NCBI GenBank assembly: GCA_964058805.1
Contig: CAXKVV010001418.1
Span: 1-33,288, forward strand
DNA: 33,288 nt
Origin: Schoenoplectus triqueter
Taxonomy: Eukaryota > Streptophyta > Magnoliopsida > Poales > Cyperaceae
Direction: 5' to 3'
Of this stretch, positions 1 through 12,000 are shown piece by piece. The position numbers were made by a program, and so were the translations under genes. Position 1 is the stretch's first letter. Every line of letters begins with the position of its first letter. Below the pieces are notes generated by a model, which did no database searches, had not been told where the DNA came from, and saw only the letters and a list, made by a program, of their open reading frames with translations.

Positions 1-570
1 GGATTAGAGAAAATGAGGGAAGCATGACAAATCTTATTGTGTCTAGCTAGGCTCGTTCCATGTATGCATGCATTACTTGGCTTAAATTTAGAGCAATGAA
101 AATTGTTTGACAATTTAAATCATTGGTGCTTAATTAGTGTTATTGTTCTAAACTTCTAATCGCAACGAAATATAGTTCAAGTAGAACTAAAATATTTTGA
201 ACCTCGCTCCCCAAAAGTACACTCATAAAAATTTAATTAGAAGAATTCTTAGCACAGGCATAACTAATTAATGAGCAGAACAATTGGTCAAATTAAGGAA
301 CCAGGATGAGACTTCATTAAACTAAAGATGTTCTATATGAAATTATACTACTGCAACGAGTTTTATTAGGACATATTAGATAATTAGTTCGTTGAAACAT
401 TTGTGGGAAATGCTTATGAAATTTAATTTGATGGATCGAATATTAATCTGTTGACTCTGTAATGGTGTGTGGTAAGCTAGGTCTAGCTAATAAGATAACT
501 CTTTGTAAATGGCTGGTGAAAGGGCAAAATGACATGAAAGCCACACTAATTGGAGCCTAGTTAGAGTTGG
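1..570. other. Intergenic, no gene seen
   Basis: AT-rich sequence with no coding segment, RNA gene or repeat that I can support. Its right end is the promoter-proximal region of the TPX2-domain gene. Confidence 0.5.
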
Positions 571-574
571 CAGC

Positions 575-580
575 TATAAA
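575..580 (+). promoter_or_regulatory. Probable TATA box of the TPX2-domain gene
   Basis: TATAAA lies 52 bases before the ATG at 632, which would give transcription starting near 605 and a leader of about 25-30 bases. This is inferred from sequence and spacing only. Confidence 0.45.
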
Positions 581-631
581 TTGGGGTTTGTAATAATAGA
601 GAGCACTCATCTCAACTTTACAAATTCAAAA

Positions 632-2982
632 ATGGTGGAAGAGACAACCAAGTTGCTTCACTCACCAAAGGTTAGAATAGCATGCAACTTTATATTTGTT
701 GCACGTGCTTCTTCACTTGCTTTAAAATGTCCTTTGAGCTCTTTGGTCGCCAAATAAAACAAGCTTAGAATTGCAAATAGAATAAATGTACTTTGAGTAT
801 GTATGGGATCGATGTAGCATGCATGTGCACTTTTCTTTTTTGCAATTTTTTTAAATGAGTTACATTGTGAATGTGTGATGCTATATATGCGTTGAAAAAT
901 CAATCTGGTTTTTAATGATCCATACTATATAGACGCACTTTGCAATGCAGCATATGCACTCGTAATAATTGATAATGGGAAAGCGTACACTTCATTTCAG
1001 TAAATCAAGAACATATACGATTCACTTTCAAGAAGATATAAATGTCATTGCACTTAAGAGTATTAATTATTAATTACCTTATCCTAATTAACAAAGTAAT
1101 GCAGTTAATTATACATTGAATTAATCTGTGAAATATATATACTATGGCAGAGTCCAAAGGAAGGTGCGATGAACCCGGCTGTGAAGCGCCCGATGAGGAA
1201 CACTCAGGCTATGTCTTCTAGAGTGAGCAATATTGCCAATCAAGTAATTATAATAATATGTAATATGAATTAATTAATAATTCAGTGTTTGAATATACTT
1301 AATTGATAGCTTTAACTCCACTGTTAAGTTAGCAGCTTAGCGCTGTGATAAGATGCTGTTTAATTCCATCTTGTCAATAGTTGGGAAGTTGGAACGTTGA
1401 AGCTAATGATAGCAACTTTGTGGTCACTTTAAATGTCCCTTTCTACCCCAGATAAGGTCTATAATGATTTGCATGCTTTTAGATGATATCATCATTACCT
1501 ACCTAAAAGGTGCTCAAGAAGCAGATAAGGATATGACAATAATCGACTAATTGTACAGTAAAAATTTACACAAAATTAGAAAACAAATCAACAGTACACA
1601 CTGGCACACTGATAAATCCATACAACACCACATGCATCATTAAAATTATTTCCTTTTTTTTATATGGATTTAGCAAGCCAATGATTTACTTTCTACAATA
1701 TATATGGAATGAAGATGTTAATTCCTTTTGGGTTCGGGACTGGCTTACAGAAACAGGGTCAAAGAAAAGAGCAAAATTTCACAAAAAGTGGACCAGGATC
1801 GCCTGAAAAGGAACCTAAACTGCAAGCCTATGCAACACAAGGGTCACCGCCAAAAGATGTAAAAACTAAGGTTCATCTCCATCTATTCCTCCTATTCTGT
1901 GTTTAAAGATATTAGGATAAGACATAATATTTCCATTTCTCTTAATTTTTTTTTTATCTTGCTCTTCATCTGACATTGTAGTATTCACCAAAATCGGTAC
2001 CTAAGGACAAATCCACAAAAACAGAGAAGATCTTTAGGCTTCACAGCGAAGAGAGAGCTGTACGGCGTGCCAGTTTCGATTTTATGGTGAGATAATATAT
2101 GATAATTATCATGAATATCAGCAATAAATTAAACTGCGATTAATCCAATTGATGTTCCTTTAATTCTAATGATTTTAGATGGCGAGCAAAATAAACTCCT
2201 TGGGGATAATTAGAAGATTTGAGGAGAAAATCCTGAAGGTACTATTCATCAAAGCACTAGTCCTTTAAAGGACTTGCAAATTAATAAATTATTTTTTATA
2301 TGAACTTTCAGCTCAAAAGTAAATTGACAAGGGTTCTCAATTTACTATGAGCGTTTACATATCCGTTAAAGCAAGTACCACGTGGCGTCACACAAAACAA
2401 GACAATTGGCTCGACCTTGTTGTGTAGTGCGTAGCATGTTACTGATAATTGCAAGAAAAAGTTGTTTAATGTTTACGATGATGATCAGGTTGTAAAAATA
2501 TAAGTAAATTTGTCTTAATTAATTCTCATCCATTAGAGAACTTTATGGGTACAAAATCCATATCACAAAAAAAGTTTAAAAAAAAACATATCCTATATGT
2601 ATCTGAATTAAAATCTGATGCATGAATGGCATCTTTATTAATGATAGGTTATAGAAGAAGAAGAGATAAAAATTATGAGAAAGGAGATGGTTCCAAAGGC
2701 CCAGCTCATGCCCATTTTTGACAAGCCATTTTCTCCTCAAAGGTACATTCAATTAATTGAACACCACTCTATTTTTTTTATTAATTTTATTATGGAAACA
2801 ACACTTATACGGATTTTTATATAATTAAATAAATAAAAGTAAATGATAAAAAATCACAATAAAATTGCAGATCTACGAGACCTCTGACGGTTCCAAAGGA
2901 GCCGAGTTTTCTCAAAGAAAAATGTTGCATCGGGGGAGAGTTCCACCGCCATTTCTGCTTCAATACAAAGGCAATCAAATAG
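632..2982 (+). CDS. TPX2 C-terminal domain (WVD2-like) microtubule-binding protein, 7 exons
   Basis: Exons 632-670, 1151-1243, 1715-1870, 1982-2086, 2179-2238, 2648-2742 and 2871-2982 join in frame to 219 residues ending in TAG, all with GT-AG introns. The first 110 residues are basic, low-complexity and rich in S, P and K. A TPX2 signature follows at about 111-196: KIFRLHSEERAVRRASFDF, a helix over exon 5, then EEEEIKIMRKEMVPKAQLMP, FDKPFSPQR and PLTVPKEPSF. In this family the domain binds microtubules and some members bind kinesin or Aurora kinase, so a role on the spindle or cortical array is likely. Which family member this is cannot be told. The C-terminal cysteine-rich tail (KCCIGG) resembles short plant TPX2 proteins. 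Exons 4-7 are certain. Exon 1 is very short and less secure; the start was chosen from a TATA box 52 bases upstream and phase agreement with exon 2. Confidence 0.88.
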
Positions 2983-3080
2983 CTAGGCTGGTCGTCGCAT
3001 GATTTTTCATAATTTTCCTTTTTTGATGGGTTCACCTATAGATATATATATATATATATACATAAATACATACATATATA

Positions 3081-3502
3081 GAGAGATTAGAGATACCGTG
3101 AGTTTACACTCACGAAGGTCTTCTGTGAGTTCAACTCAAAAAATATATCAAATCATCTCCAAATTTTAATTTATCATGCTCATTAAATTCTTTATATGAA
3201 AATTTTGTGGGATGCAAAAATTTGAAGTGTTTTGAGTTTTTTTAAGTCACCGTTTTTAATTTTTTAAAATTAACTCTAAAAATAATAATAATATATTTAA
3301 TGTTTGAACATCATTTTTAAAAATTAAAAACGATGACATAAAAAACTCAAAACACTCCAAATTTTTGCATCCCATAAGATTTTCATATAAAAAATTTAAT
3401 GAGTATGATAAATTAAAATTTAGAGATAATTTGATATACTCTTTGAGTTAAAATCACGGAAAGTCTCCGTGAGTTTAAGTTCACGATATCTTTACTTATA
3501 TA
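3081..3502. repeat. Foldback (long inverted repeat) element in a TA repeat
   Basis: The left arm (about 3081-3267) and right arm (about 3313-3502) are imperfect reverse complements over roughly 185 bp, with a short AT-rich loop. Shared blocks include TGAGTTTACACTCACG on the left against the mirrored CGTGAGTTTAAGTTCACG on the right, and GATGCAAAAATTTG in both arms. It sits between (TA)n tracts at about 3041-3062 and 3496-3515, so a TA target duplication cannot be told from the microsatellite. There are no coding segments. It resembles a foldback MITE of unassigned superfamily. Confidence 0.75.
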
Positions 3503-3865
3503 TATATATATATATTATCAAATAGCTATACAAGTTTGCTTGTATATTACATATATAGAGGAGAGGTGGCTTTAGGCATCCATCTTTTGTAACTTTTTTT
3601 CTTCTGTCGGAGTTGTTAACTATAAATAAAAAATTTATACATAATGCCAACATGTTTTACATTTTTCAATTCCTTCTAACAATATAATTATGCAAACTAG
3701 CAAGTGCCGAAGAAATATAAATGATCCCCACATATGTTCACATTGATAGAATAATCAAAGAAAAAAAATTATAAGGAAGATATAATAATAAAAGCCAGAC
3801 GGCCAACTTGCCGTTGAAACTATTACCGCATGCATATAAAGGTAGAAGAAAGTAACCTTATATTT

Positions 3866-4753
3866 GGGTTCATTTCTAGGATTCCCATTAAAATTTCTTA
3901 AATTGTTAATATCCTCATCTAAATATTATAATAGCTTATATCCCCATTCAAACTTCATTTATTTTTTCATATCCTCTTTTATGTATATAACTTATTTTAA
4001 ACTTATTGTGACACTCAATTGACTATTGTACCTTTTCGAAAATGAATATGTTCATCTTATTTTATTAACACAAAATAAAAATAAAGACTCTCTCTTCTTC
4101 TTGGCTTCTCTTGAGACTCTTCCATAGGAGCGGCACCAAGGTAGGTGCTAGCCAGTGTCCGGATACCTCCTTGATTCATTAAAAAATAAAAGTCGTACAG
4201 TAAAAAATATTTTTTTTACCTAAATATTTTATTTCTTTGAACCGAACACCTCTTATCGATCATTTCTGATTTCACCCCTGCTCTTCCATATATATCCGTA
4301 CAACTCATTCCTTCTTATGCTTGTCTTGCAGTTTCTCTTATTCGTATCAATTAAGTTTTAAAAAAAATCAATAATTTCTTATGTTTATCTATTCATAGAA
4401 GTCATTGACGTCCGTTATTGAAAAAAAAAACTATGTTGTGCTATCTTTTTATAAAGCATTTTAATTATCTGATAAATTTTGCTAATGATTATTTTTTATA
4501 CCTATACTTTTATATTGAATGTAAGCTCTCTCTTTTTATTTTACTATTGTTGAGAAAATAAAGAGACGTATACATATTTTTCAAAGGTTATAATAATCAA
4601 TTTATGTGTTACAATAGGTGAAATAATAGGTCATGTGCATAAAAGAGATATAAGAAAATAAATTAAATTTAGATGGGATATAAACTATTATAGTGTTTAG
4701 ATGGGGATATTGGAAATTTAAGAAGTTTTAATGAGTACACCGAAAATTAACCC
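3866..4753. mobile_element. Mutator-type MITE (non-autonomous MULE) with long TIRs
   Basis: Terminal inverted repeats of about 230 bp (3866-4095 and 4524-4753) start GGGTTCATTT on the left and, in reverse complement, GGGTTAATTTT on the right. They are flanked by a 9-bp duplication with one mismatch: CTTATATTT at 3857-3865 and TTTATATTT at 4754-4762. Long TIRs plus a 9-bp duplication are diagnostic of Mutator-like elements. The inner 430 bp has no transposase. It includes a less AT-rich stretch around 4100-4170 that could be captured host sequence, though nothing recognisable is left. Confidence 0.75.
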
Positions 4754-4762
4754 TTTATATTT

Positions 4763-5029
4763 TGAGTGGAATATTTGTGCCCAACTTTTTACAAGGTAAA
4801 ATAAATTTATTTTCTTTAAAACAAAAAAGAGGATGTGATTTGTGAATTGTGTGGGCTTGACACACGTTGCCCTTTTGCTAGTACAAGCAATGAAGTCATT
4901 TTAAGTATGAGTTATCTATTGTGAAACTGAAGCATATTGTTAGAAATAAAATAATAATTATGTAAAAAAACATTGGTTGAATCCAAAATATTTTTTTTAA
5001 AAATGATCGGAGGAATATTGGGCGATTCC
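4763..5029. other. Intergenic, nothing recognised
   Basis: AT-rich spacer between the MULE-type MITE and the LINE remnant. Confidence 0.4.
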
Positions 5030-5109
5030 TAGGTGATATTGGTGATCATTAAAACTCCCCCAACGCGGGCCATGGGAAGCTATCATCTAGTTACCTCCCC
5101 CGACGAGCA

Positions 5110-5930
5110 GTCATATTATTCCTCCGAATTAACTACTACTCTCCCTACTCGCGATGCAACCGAATACATCGAGTCCAGGAAACCTCCTGTACACACCCGC
5201 TCAACCTCAACTTACTACCTCATCTCCTTCGATTTCTGCACATCATATCTATCTTCACTCAACTACATATATAGCCTTTGTCTGGTCGCCGACGATCAAA
5301 ATAGAAATGCAGGCTCTTGAATACAAAGTATGGATTGATTTGGTAGACTTACCTCCCCATGCATGGTCACTGGAAGAATTAGTTGTCATATCCTCCTCAT
5401 TCGGGCTCATACTGCCCCACCCATCGTTTAAGAAGGCTGAGTCATTTGAACGGCTAAGGACGGTTATAGCTACGGATTATCTATCCCGGATACTAAGATC
5501 TATCATGATGTTCTTGAATGGCAGGAAAATCATAACACTTCTAGTGATTATCTGATGGACCCAAAAAACTTCGAGTTCATTAAAGACACCACTCTGTCGG
5601 ATGTAGTCTACGAAAATATGATTATGCAAGTGTATGTCATGTTTTAAAAAGAGCAGGACGTAGAGTTTATACGAGCAAAAAGAGGGCTCATCTTCCTCCT
5701 TGAGCAGGTTCTTGGCACCAAAATTATTCGAATATGAAAGGGAAGCACCAATAAAATTTATTGTCAATGGATTAAGTATCGGTGGATAGAGAGCTTCTCA
5801 TCCAACTATGCTCTCAGACCTCCCATGTGCCTCCAAAACTGCCCTATTACCCCTACTCACCTCGGCCGACATGGCACCAACCGAACCCTCACTCTGCAGG
5901 TCAAAACACATCAAGATTTTTTTGCCTCCC
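5110..5930 (+). pseudogene. LINE ORF1 (gag-like, DUF4283-type) remnant
   Basis: The frame from 5154 to 5555 reads through WIDLVDLPPHAWSLEELVV and then SFERLRTVIATDYLSRI. These segments are typical of the RNA-binding part of plant LINE ORF1 proteins, which coat element RNA. The reading continues after a frameshift (DPKNFEFIKDTTLSDVVYE) and is then broken by several stops. No zinc knuckle could be recognised downstream. From about 5930 to 6980 the sequence is Pro/Thr/Ser-rich and frameshifted, probably the decayed C-terminal half. Confidence 0.7.
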
Positions 5931-6980
5931 CTAACTATTTACCAAGCCTAACAGACCAAAATAAGATTTAAATAAATTATCTCACAAAGTCTGCATCACA
6001 CTATGTTAATTATAGGACCTATAATTGAAGGCTGATCTCTTATCTCAAAGCAACTCACTCAAAAAGGTCGACCCAATGCGAACAAACCCCAGCCTGCTCG
6101 GCTATAGCAAAGACTCCATTGACACGGCCCCATACATCCCCAGATGACATTCTGTCCCCAACATATCCTTGTGACAACTCACATCACATTTAGCAGATTG
6201 CTAACTCCTCTCTTCCCATAGTTAACCAGTACAAAAATAACTTCAATAACAAGGCTATTCACAACCTAATCGTTCACATGGCTCTCATACAAGCCACCGC
6301 TTGTCGGGCACCATAGCCAACTCTGGTGCCAAAAGTGAGACCGATTGGCACCCATGCAATATCAACTACTCTCAAAGGGAAAAAGGTCCTGTAGTCCTTA
6401 CCGTAGTAGAAAAAGGTATTGAGACGGAGCTCTCACAAGCTTAAGAAGGTGGATCTATATCCTAGCCTAGTACCCACTCTCACCAAGGCTCAAGAAAAAC
6501 ACAATATAAAATGTCCTGACAGAAGTAGGCCTGGAGAAGACCTTACAACAAGAATCTATAGTAGCAAAACCTCTAAATGTCAACACAATTTCAAATATTG
6601 CTGACTTCATCTCCATATATCTCAATGATGACCTACTATCTGAACTATTATCCCCCTCCACCGTCAGCACAACAATCGGTCACTAATGCTACTTCATCTG
6701 ACCTGACAACTGACACAACAACTCCACCACAACCCACTGTGTCTGCTCCCCATACACCAAAACCTCTCATACTTCAAGATCTGAGGTTCCCCTTAAGTGA
6801 CGATGATGATGAGGACTACCATGGAGGGCATCAATCTTGACGATATCGATGCGGAGACAGTGGACAAGGACATGCTAGATATGTAGCTCAGCCCATGAGA
6901 TGCTTCTCTTTGGATTAGTGATAGCTCGTTCCTATTAGAATGAACTTTTATATTATATACAATATTAGCTAGTCTCTCTT

Positions 6981-8290
6981 TTGGGTTATGTATTGATGAT
7001 GAATATTGATAATCTGTCAATTGTATGTTGGAATGTTAGTTGTCTTGGAGATCCTACTAAATGTGACTTAATTAAAGACACATTACAGGTCTCTAAGAAT
7101 TATATTTTATGTTTGCAAGAGATAAAATTGAATGAAATCTCATTTTCTAAACTTTATTCTTTCCTCCCTAACTCTTACTCTAATCACACAATGGTACTCT
7201 CGGGGAGGCACTCTCACCGCGTGGAACTCATCCTTATCCCTAAATTATGTGTACGATCTAACTTTTTCTAACACAGTCGTCCTAACCAATAACTTAGACT
7301 TCTAATTCATGCTCACCAATATCTATGGACCGGTAGATAACAACTTAACAAATATCTTTCTTATCGAAATCAGAATGGTTTATTGTCTCCATAACTTACC
7401 ATAGATTATTTTGGGTGACTTCAACATCATAAAGGATCTTGAGAACACCATTGCGGTCAACTCTAATACACATTCCATTCTCACATTTCATACCCTAATT
7501 TTGTACTTATAACTACAGGAAGTCCCCCTCTTTGATAGACAATACACATGGTCAAACAAAAGACTAAGGCTAGCTATTTTTTTCTAAACTTAATAGAGTA
7601 CTCTTGTCCAATCATTGAGAATCCCTATATATCCACTCATTTACCTCACCTATTTGATTTATCGACACCAACCTCGAACCATATCCCTCTCAACCTCAAC
7701 TTCAAAAGGACCGATAATTTTCCATACAGATCATTCTCCTTCGAAAGGTACTGGCTACACTTTCAAGAAGTCAGGGACCTAGTTCATTCGGCCTAGCTAG
7801 CACTCCATCTCCGGACATCATATCAATTACTGAGCTAAAAAGACTGTATTTGTAATGTCAAAGGACAAAGTTATAGGATCCGATGGGTAGTAATAGCTTT
7901 TTACCATATCAAATTCAACCTATGGATAATTAATCAGGCTTATATCACCCTGATTCTAAAGAAAAATGGGGCGACAAATATCTCAGATTTTCATCCTATT
8001 AGTGTTCTATCCGCTATCCGAAAATATTAACCAAAATCTTGGCCACCAAATTGCTACCCTTTATTCCTCTACTAGTGGACCTACTACACTCAAAATCATT
8101 ATGTCTGCTCTGCATCTATTGAGTAAAACATATATAGGATATTCAAATAAATCGGGATTGTTGCCCGTTTCTATTCCTGATGAACTACTTCACACCAATT
8201 AAATAAATATCTAGGGCTACCTCTGACAATCTGAAAGCCCACCAATTCAGCATTCCTCCCACTTATATTGAGTCTTAAATGCTCTGCCGC
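6981..8290 (+). pseudogene. LINE ORF2 remnant: endonuclease plus truncated reverse transcriptase
   Basis: The endonuclease start is clear: LSIVCWNVSCLGDPTKCDLI followed by YILCLQEIKLNE, matching the WNxxG and LQE(T/I)K motifs of the exonuclease-endonuclease-phosphatase fold. Further on come LTNIYGP, IILGDFNIIKD and LFDRQYTWSNKR, then the linker motif KVIGSDG near 7870. The reverse transcriptase begins YITLILKKNGATNISDFHPI at about 7940-8000, with a shifted continuation KILTKILATKLLP, and resumes at NKYLGLPLTI near 8207. There are at least three frameshifts and more stops. The YxDD catalytic segment is missing. It cannot make an active enzyme. Confidence 0.82.
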
Positions 8291-8353
8291 TACACTTCAT
8301 GCAGGCATTTATTTTACCGCCTTGGGTCATGAAAAGATACATAATAAATAAAT

Positions 8354-8417
8354 ACTGACGAAGTAAATAATTACTCCCAATTATACTACTAATTTTACCC
8401 ACTGACGAAGTAAATAA
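8354..8417. repeat. Pair of 17-bp direct repeats
   Basis: ACTGACGAAGTAAATAA occurs at 8354-8370 and again at 8401-8417, 47 bp apart, between the LINE remnant and the tRNA gene. They may mark a small local duplication or a deletion footprint. No function is seen. Confidence 0.6.
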
Positions 8418-8500
8418 GTTTCCTTGTAGGAAATTTATTTGTGCTGACGATTTACGAATTACGAGCCGACCAAGAAAATAAGAAAACGGAAAACAAATAT

Positions 8501-8572
8501 CGCCGTTGCCGGGGATCGAACCCGGGTCTCCCGCGTGACAGGCGGGGATACTCACCACTATACTACAACGAC
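8501..8572 (-). tRNA. tRNA-Asp (anticodon GUC)
   Basis: Read on the - strand, the 72 bases form a full cloverleaf. The acceptor stem GTCGTTG pairs with CAACGGC, followed by discriminator G. The D arm contains the A box TAGTATAGTGG. The anticodon stem CCCGC/GCGGG carries the loop CTGTCAC with anticodon GTC, and the T arm contains GGGTTCGATCC (B box). There is no intron, and CCA is not encoded, as usual for nuclear tRNA genes. A TTTTCC stretch lies about 10 bases downstream as a possible pol III stop. It closely matches plant nuclear tRNA-Asp and looks functional. Confidence 0.95.
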
Positions 8573-9097
8573 TTCGCGCTTGCTTTTATCTCTCCATTGT
8601 ACATATAAATGGATATCTCAACGGAGAAATAAACTACACAACGAAACTAGTTATTGTACGAATTTAATTTTATACCATATAGCCATATAGGTAACAAAAT
8701 GTTATAGCAACACTTATTTCCTTCTATTAATTAACCTTTTTAAATGAAAATCACAAAATAGGTAACAGAGGTAAGTAATCGTTGATAAAGGTTTATTTTC
8801 TCATTTGATAGATTTTTAATTGGGTTGTGTAATAGGACGAAATGGGAACCGTAGAAGAGTTCTTAGCTTATACCAATTTAACCGTATTTCAAGCTCGATC
8901 AACATTGAATTCTACAGAATGCTAATACTAACTAGAGAGGAACTTGTGTAATCAGCTTGTTCCGACATAGAGGAAGCACCAGCATTATGCAGGTAAAAGA
9001 AACCCCCTCGGTCACTAATTAGTAGTATAAATAAAAATTCTTTACAACATCTGTACAAAGTGTAGTGCTCTGTTGTGTCCTTGATTCTTTTCAGAAA
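8573..9097. other. Spacer between the tRNA gene and the DUF2854 gene 3' end
   Basis: AT-rich with no coding segment found. Its right part should hold the 3' untranslated region of the - strand gene that stops at 9098. Confidence 0.4.
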
Positions 9098-12000
9098 TCA
9101 GGATGCAGTTTGTGAAACTAGACAAACTTCATACAAATCGTTCTCTCCTTTTCCTACACCAAACAATGCAAAAACAGCTAATTATTTATTGTAAGAAACA
9201 TTCACCGGATTTCACACCACATCTGAGCCTTGTGTCAGTATTACGGTAGTACTTGTTCCCTCATCTTTTTCATTTTATTTTTTTTTCTTTAAGCAGTAGG
9301 TGTAAGGCCTGCTATGTTTTAATAATTCTCTCTCTTTACATTCTTTAATTGACTTGTGTTCACTTTCCTTTAAATTTTTTACTTTCTGTGTGTTTGGATA
9401 AGAAAGAAAGAATATGGAAAATAGATTAAGCTGTGCTCAAAATTTCAGAGAAAAGGTACAAGAAAACTAACGGATTTCTGCATTGACCCCTGGTCCAAAG
9501 AAAGACGTGAACTTTGGCTGAAATTAAAAAATAACCACGTCACAATAATTTAAAGTCAACCACACGTCTTTTCCTTGAGGACAATTTTTTATTGTGCATG
9601 TAAAATTACCTAGTTCAGAATACATGTAACAGAAACTGAGGTTTGTTCTTCAATTTTTTTTTTAATGATGTTGTTCTTGAAATGGAATATTGATGAAAGT
9701 AAATGGTAATATCACACTACAAGTTTCTTTATTGTCTCTTCTACTATTCACATATAACCATTAACATTTGATACAGACTATTATTCAATTGGTACAATTT
9801 TCATCAGAAGTACCACTGGAGATAAAACTTACCCGTCTTTGCTCAAAATCAGATAGCTGCAATGCTTTTGCTTCAAAAGCAAGCACCAAAGCATACTTTC
9901 CCTCTTCAGTAACCTACACAAACAAAATTGAAAGGAACAAATGGGAAATCAAACAATTTACATGGTTACTTGATCAAATATTACAGAAATGCCTCATTTG
10001 ATAGAAATTTAGCATTTAATCTTCATATCTTATTTTGAAACATATGGCATTTATTTAATCACATAATATAGTTAAGGATTTCTATGTTGCTGGTATTATT
10101 AATAATACATTCAAGAGACGTAATTACAGAAAAGACTCAAACTTACTTCTTCACGGATCATCTCAAGCCTAGGTGCACTGCGCCTTGGAATGCCTCCTCC
10201 CTGAATTATTTTGGATTTAAATTAAAACAAACTGAATAATGAGTTAACCCTATGATTTCTCATAACACTTGGATTCAACTAAAGAAGTATGAGTAAGGTA
10301 ACTAGCTTTTCCATGGTCCACCAGGTGCTGAACCTCCCTAATAGGGCATCAACACATAGTAACTTCAGGTTTGGGTTCTTTACATAAATCTATGAACTTT
10401 TGCAATTAGTCCTGATAATCAACTGTATTTGCAAATACACCACACATTTCTAACAATTGCAATTTATCACCAACACTAATCTGGATAACATAATATCCAA
10501 TATGAATGAGGCCTTGGTCACACAAGAATAAACAAATTAAGGGCCCTTAACTTTTCTATATTGAGCCAACAAATCAGCAGATCACATATACATGGAATTT
10601 CAGGAACAATATTCAATTTCAACTTTCTTAATTTTACTTCAGTTAATGGTTAAATTTACAACAGAAGAGACTTCCTATAGTTAAACATGGTCAAATATTC
10701 AGAGATATGTTGGCATTTGTATTTTAAATAAAATAATAAAATATTTGGTTTCATTTACACAAGCCAGACTTAACACCAAGCACTTTCATTCTGTGAAAAA
10801 TTGCAACAATGAAAAAAGAGGTTACTTCTATTTTTGTCTCAGATAGCGCTAATAACTCTAAAGCTATCAGATAATAATACAGATGTAAGGCACATGGTAA
10901 ATTAAAAAAGGTTCATGGTGCATGCCTGTCCATATTGAAAGATCCTTTTAAGGGCTTCATCCAAATGTTGCTCATCACCGTATCTGTATCGGATAACATC
11001 ACTCCTTACCTGACAAAAATAGAACGTATAACCATCAAGATCTATTTAAATACAGTTTATACAAAAATATAAAAGGTTCATAGTACCTGCTTAAGGATGG
11101 GTGTAGCACATTTTTCTCTCAAGGCTTGAGCATCAGAGAAGGTTATGCAGGGCACTGGTTTTAATTCAGCATACTGAATTTTTGAAAATGGAAAGTGAGG
11201 AAAATCAATAATAAAATAAACAATGAAAACTAACAGGGACAACAATTGCAATCAATTTCAGCTCTAACCTGTAATAAAACAATGAAAACCAAACAAATTC
11301 ATCCATTGTAAAGAATCAGGATAGAAGATGGCAAGTATGTTTGCAAGAAATGGATAATCTTTTCATCCCTTTCAAGAATAGTTACAGTCTATCATTTATA
11401 GAACTTTTCTATTACAAAGATAGTGCTAACTGTATTGAGTTACAGAGTGTCTAGATACATTGTGAATCTAAAGAATTATCCTAACTAATTGTACCGAACT
11501 GGTACATGTAACAGCACAGCGGTTAGTTGTGTAACTGCCATTGTTAATATTGTATCTTATTATCCATAGTTTATGAAAAGGCTGCTTTTGTATTCCAGAT
11601 TTGGCACAAAATCAACAAATGTATATGGAGATATAATTGGACCTTGAGTGCCATGCCGATGATAGCAACAGGAAATCCGTAAGTAAGCATTATAGCCGAC
11701 CACTCCGAGCCAGGAAGTATACTGAAATATGCTCCAAATCCATATCTATCATAGCCAAACAATTAAAGTAAACCACATTTTCCAAAAAGAAAGGAAAAGA
11801 AATATTGCAGTTATGCACGGCCTTTAGATTTCAGAACCTAAGAACTCGTAACATGAAATTCAAAGAGAAAAAACAACCACAGCTTTAAGTCCACCTCTTT
11901 CTCCTTTCATACGAGTTCACATAACTGATATAGAAGAAAATTATATTAGGAAATGAGTTTTAGTTTGCTTACGAAAGAAGTGAGCCTCCTAGTGCCAAAC

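Larger units (their letters stand above)
5030..8290 (+). mobile_element. Decayed LINE (L1-type non-LTR retrotransposon)
   Basis: Fragments occur in the order expected of a plant L1-type LINE: a gag-like ORF1, an AP-type endonuclease, then pieces of reverse transcriptase. All frames carry stops and frameshifts. The reverse transcriptase is much shorter than normal: domain 1 (about 7930-8090) is followed almost directly by a YLGLPL segment (about 8207-8230), so most of the catalytic core is deleted. I see no poly-A tail or clear target duplication, so both boundaries are approximate. It is inactive. Confidence 0.85.

Noticed and set aside
8290..8572. LINE insertion targeted to the tRNA gene
   Set aside because: About 210 bp separates them, no target duplication is visible, and plant L1-type LINEs are not known to target tRNA genes.
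9467..9469. TAG as the true end of the DUF2854 protein
   Set aside because: A further exon at 9098-9153 joins in frame and encodes the conserved KGENDLYEVxLVS end of the family.
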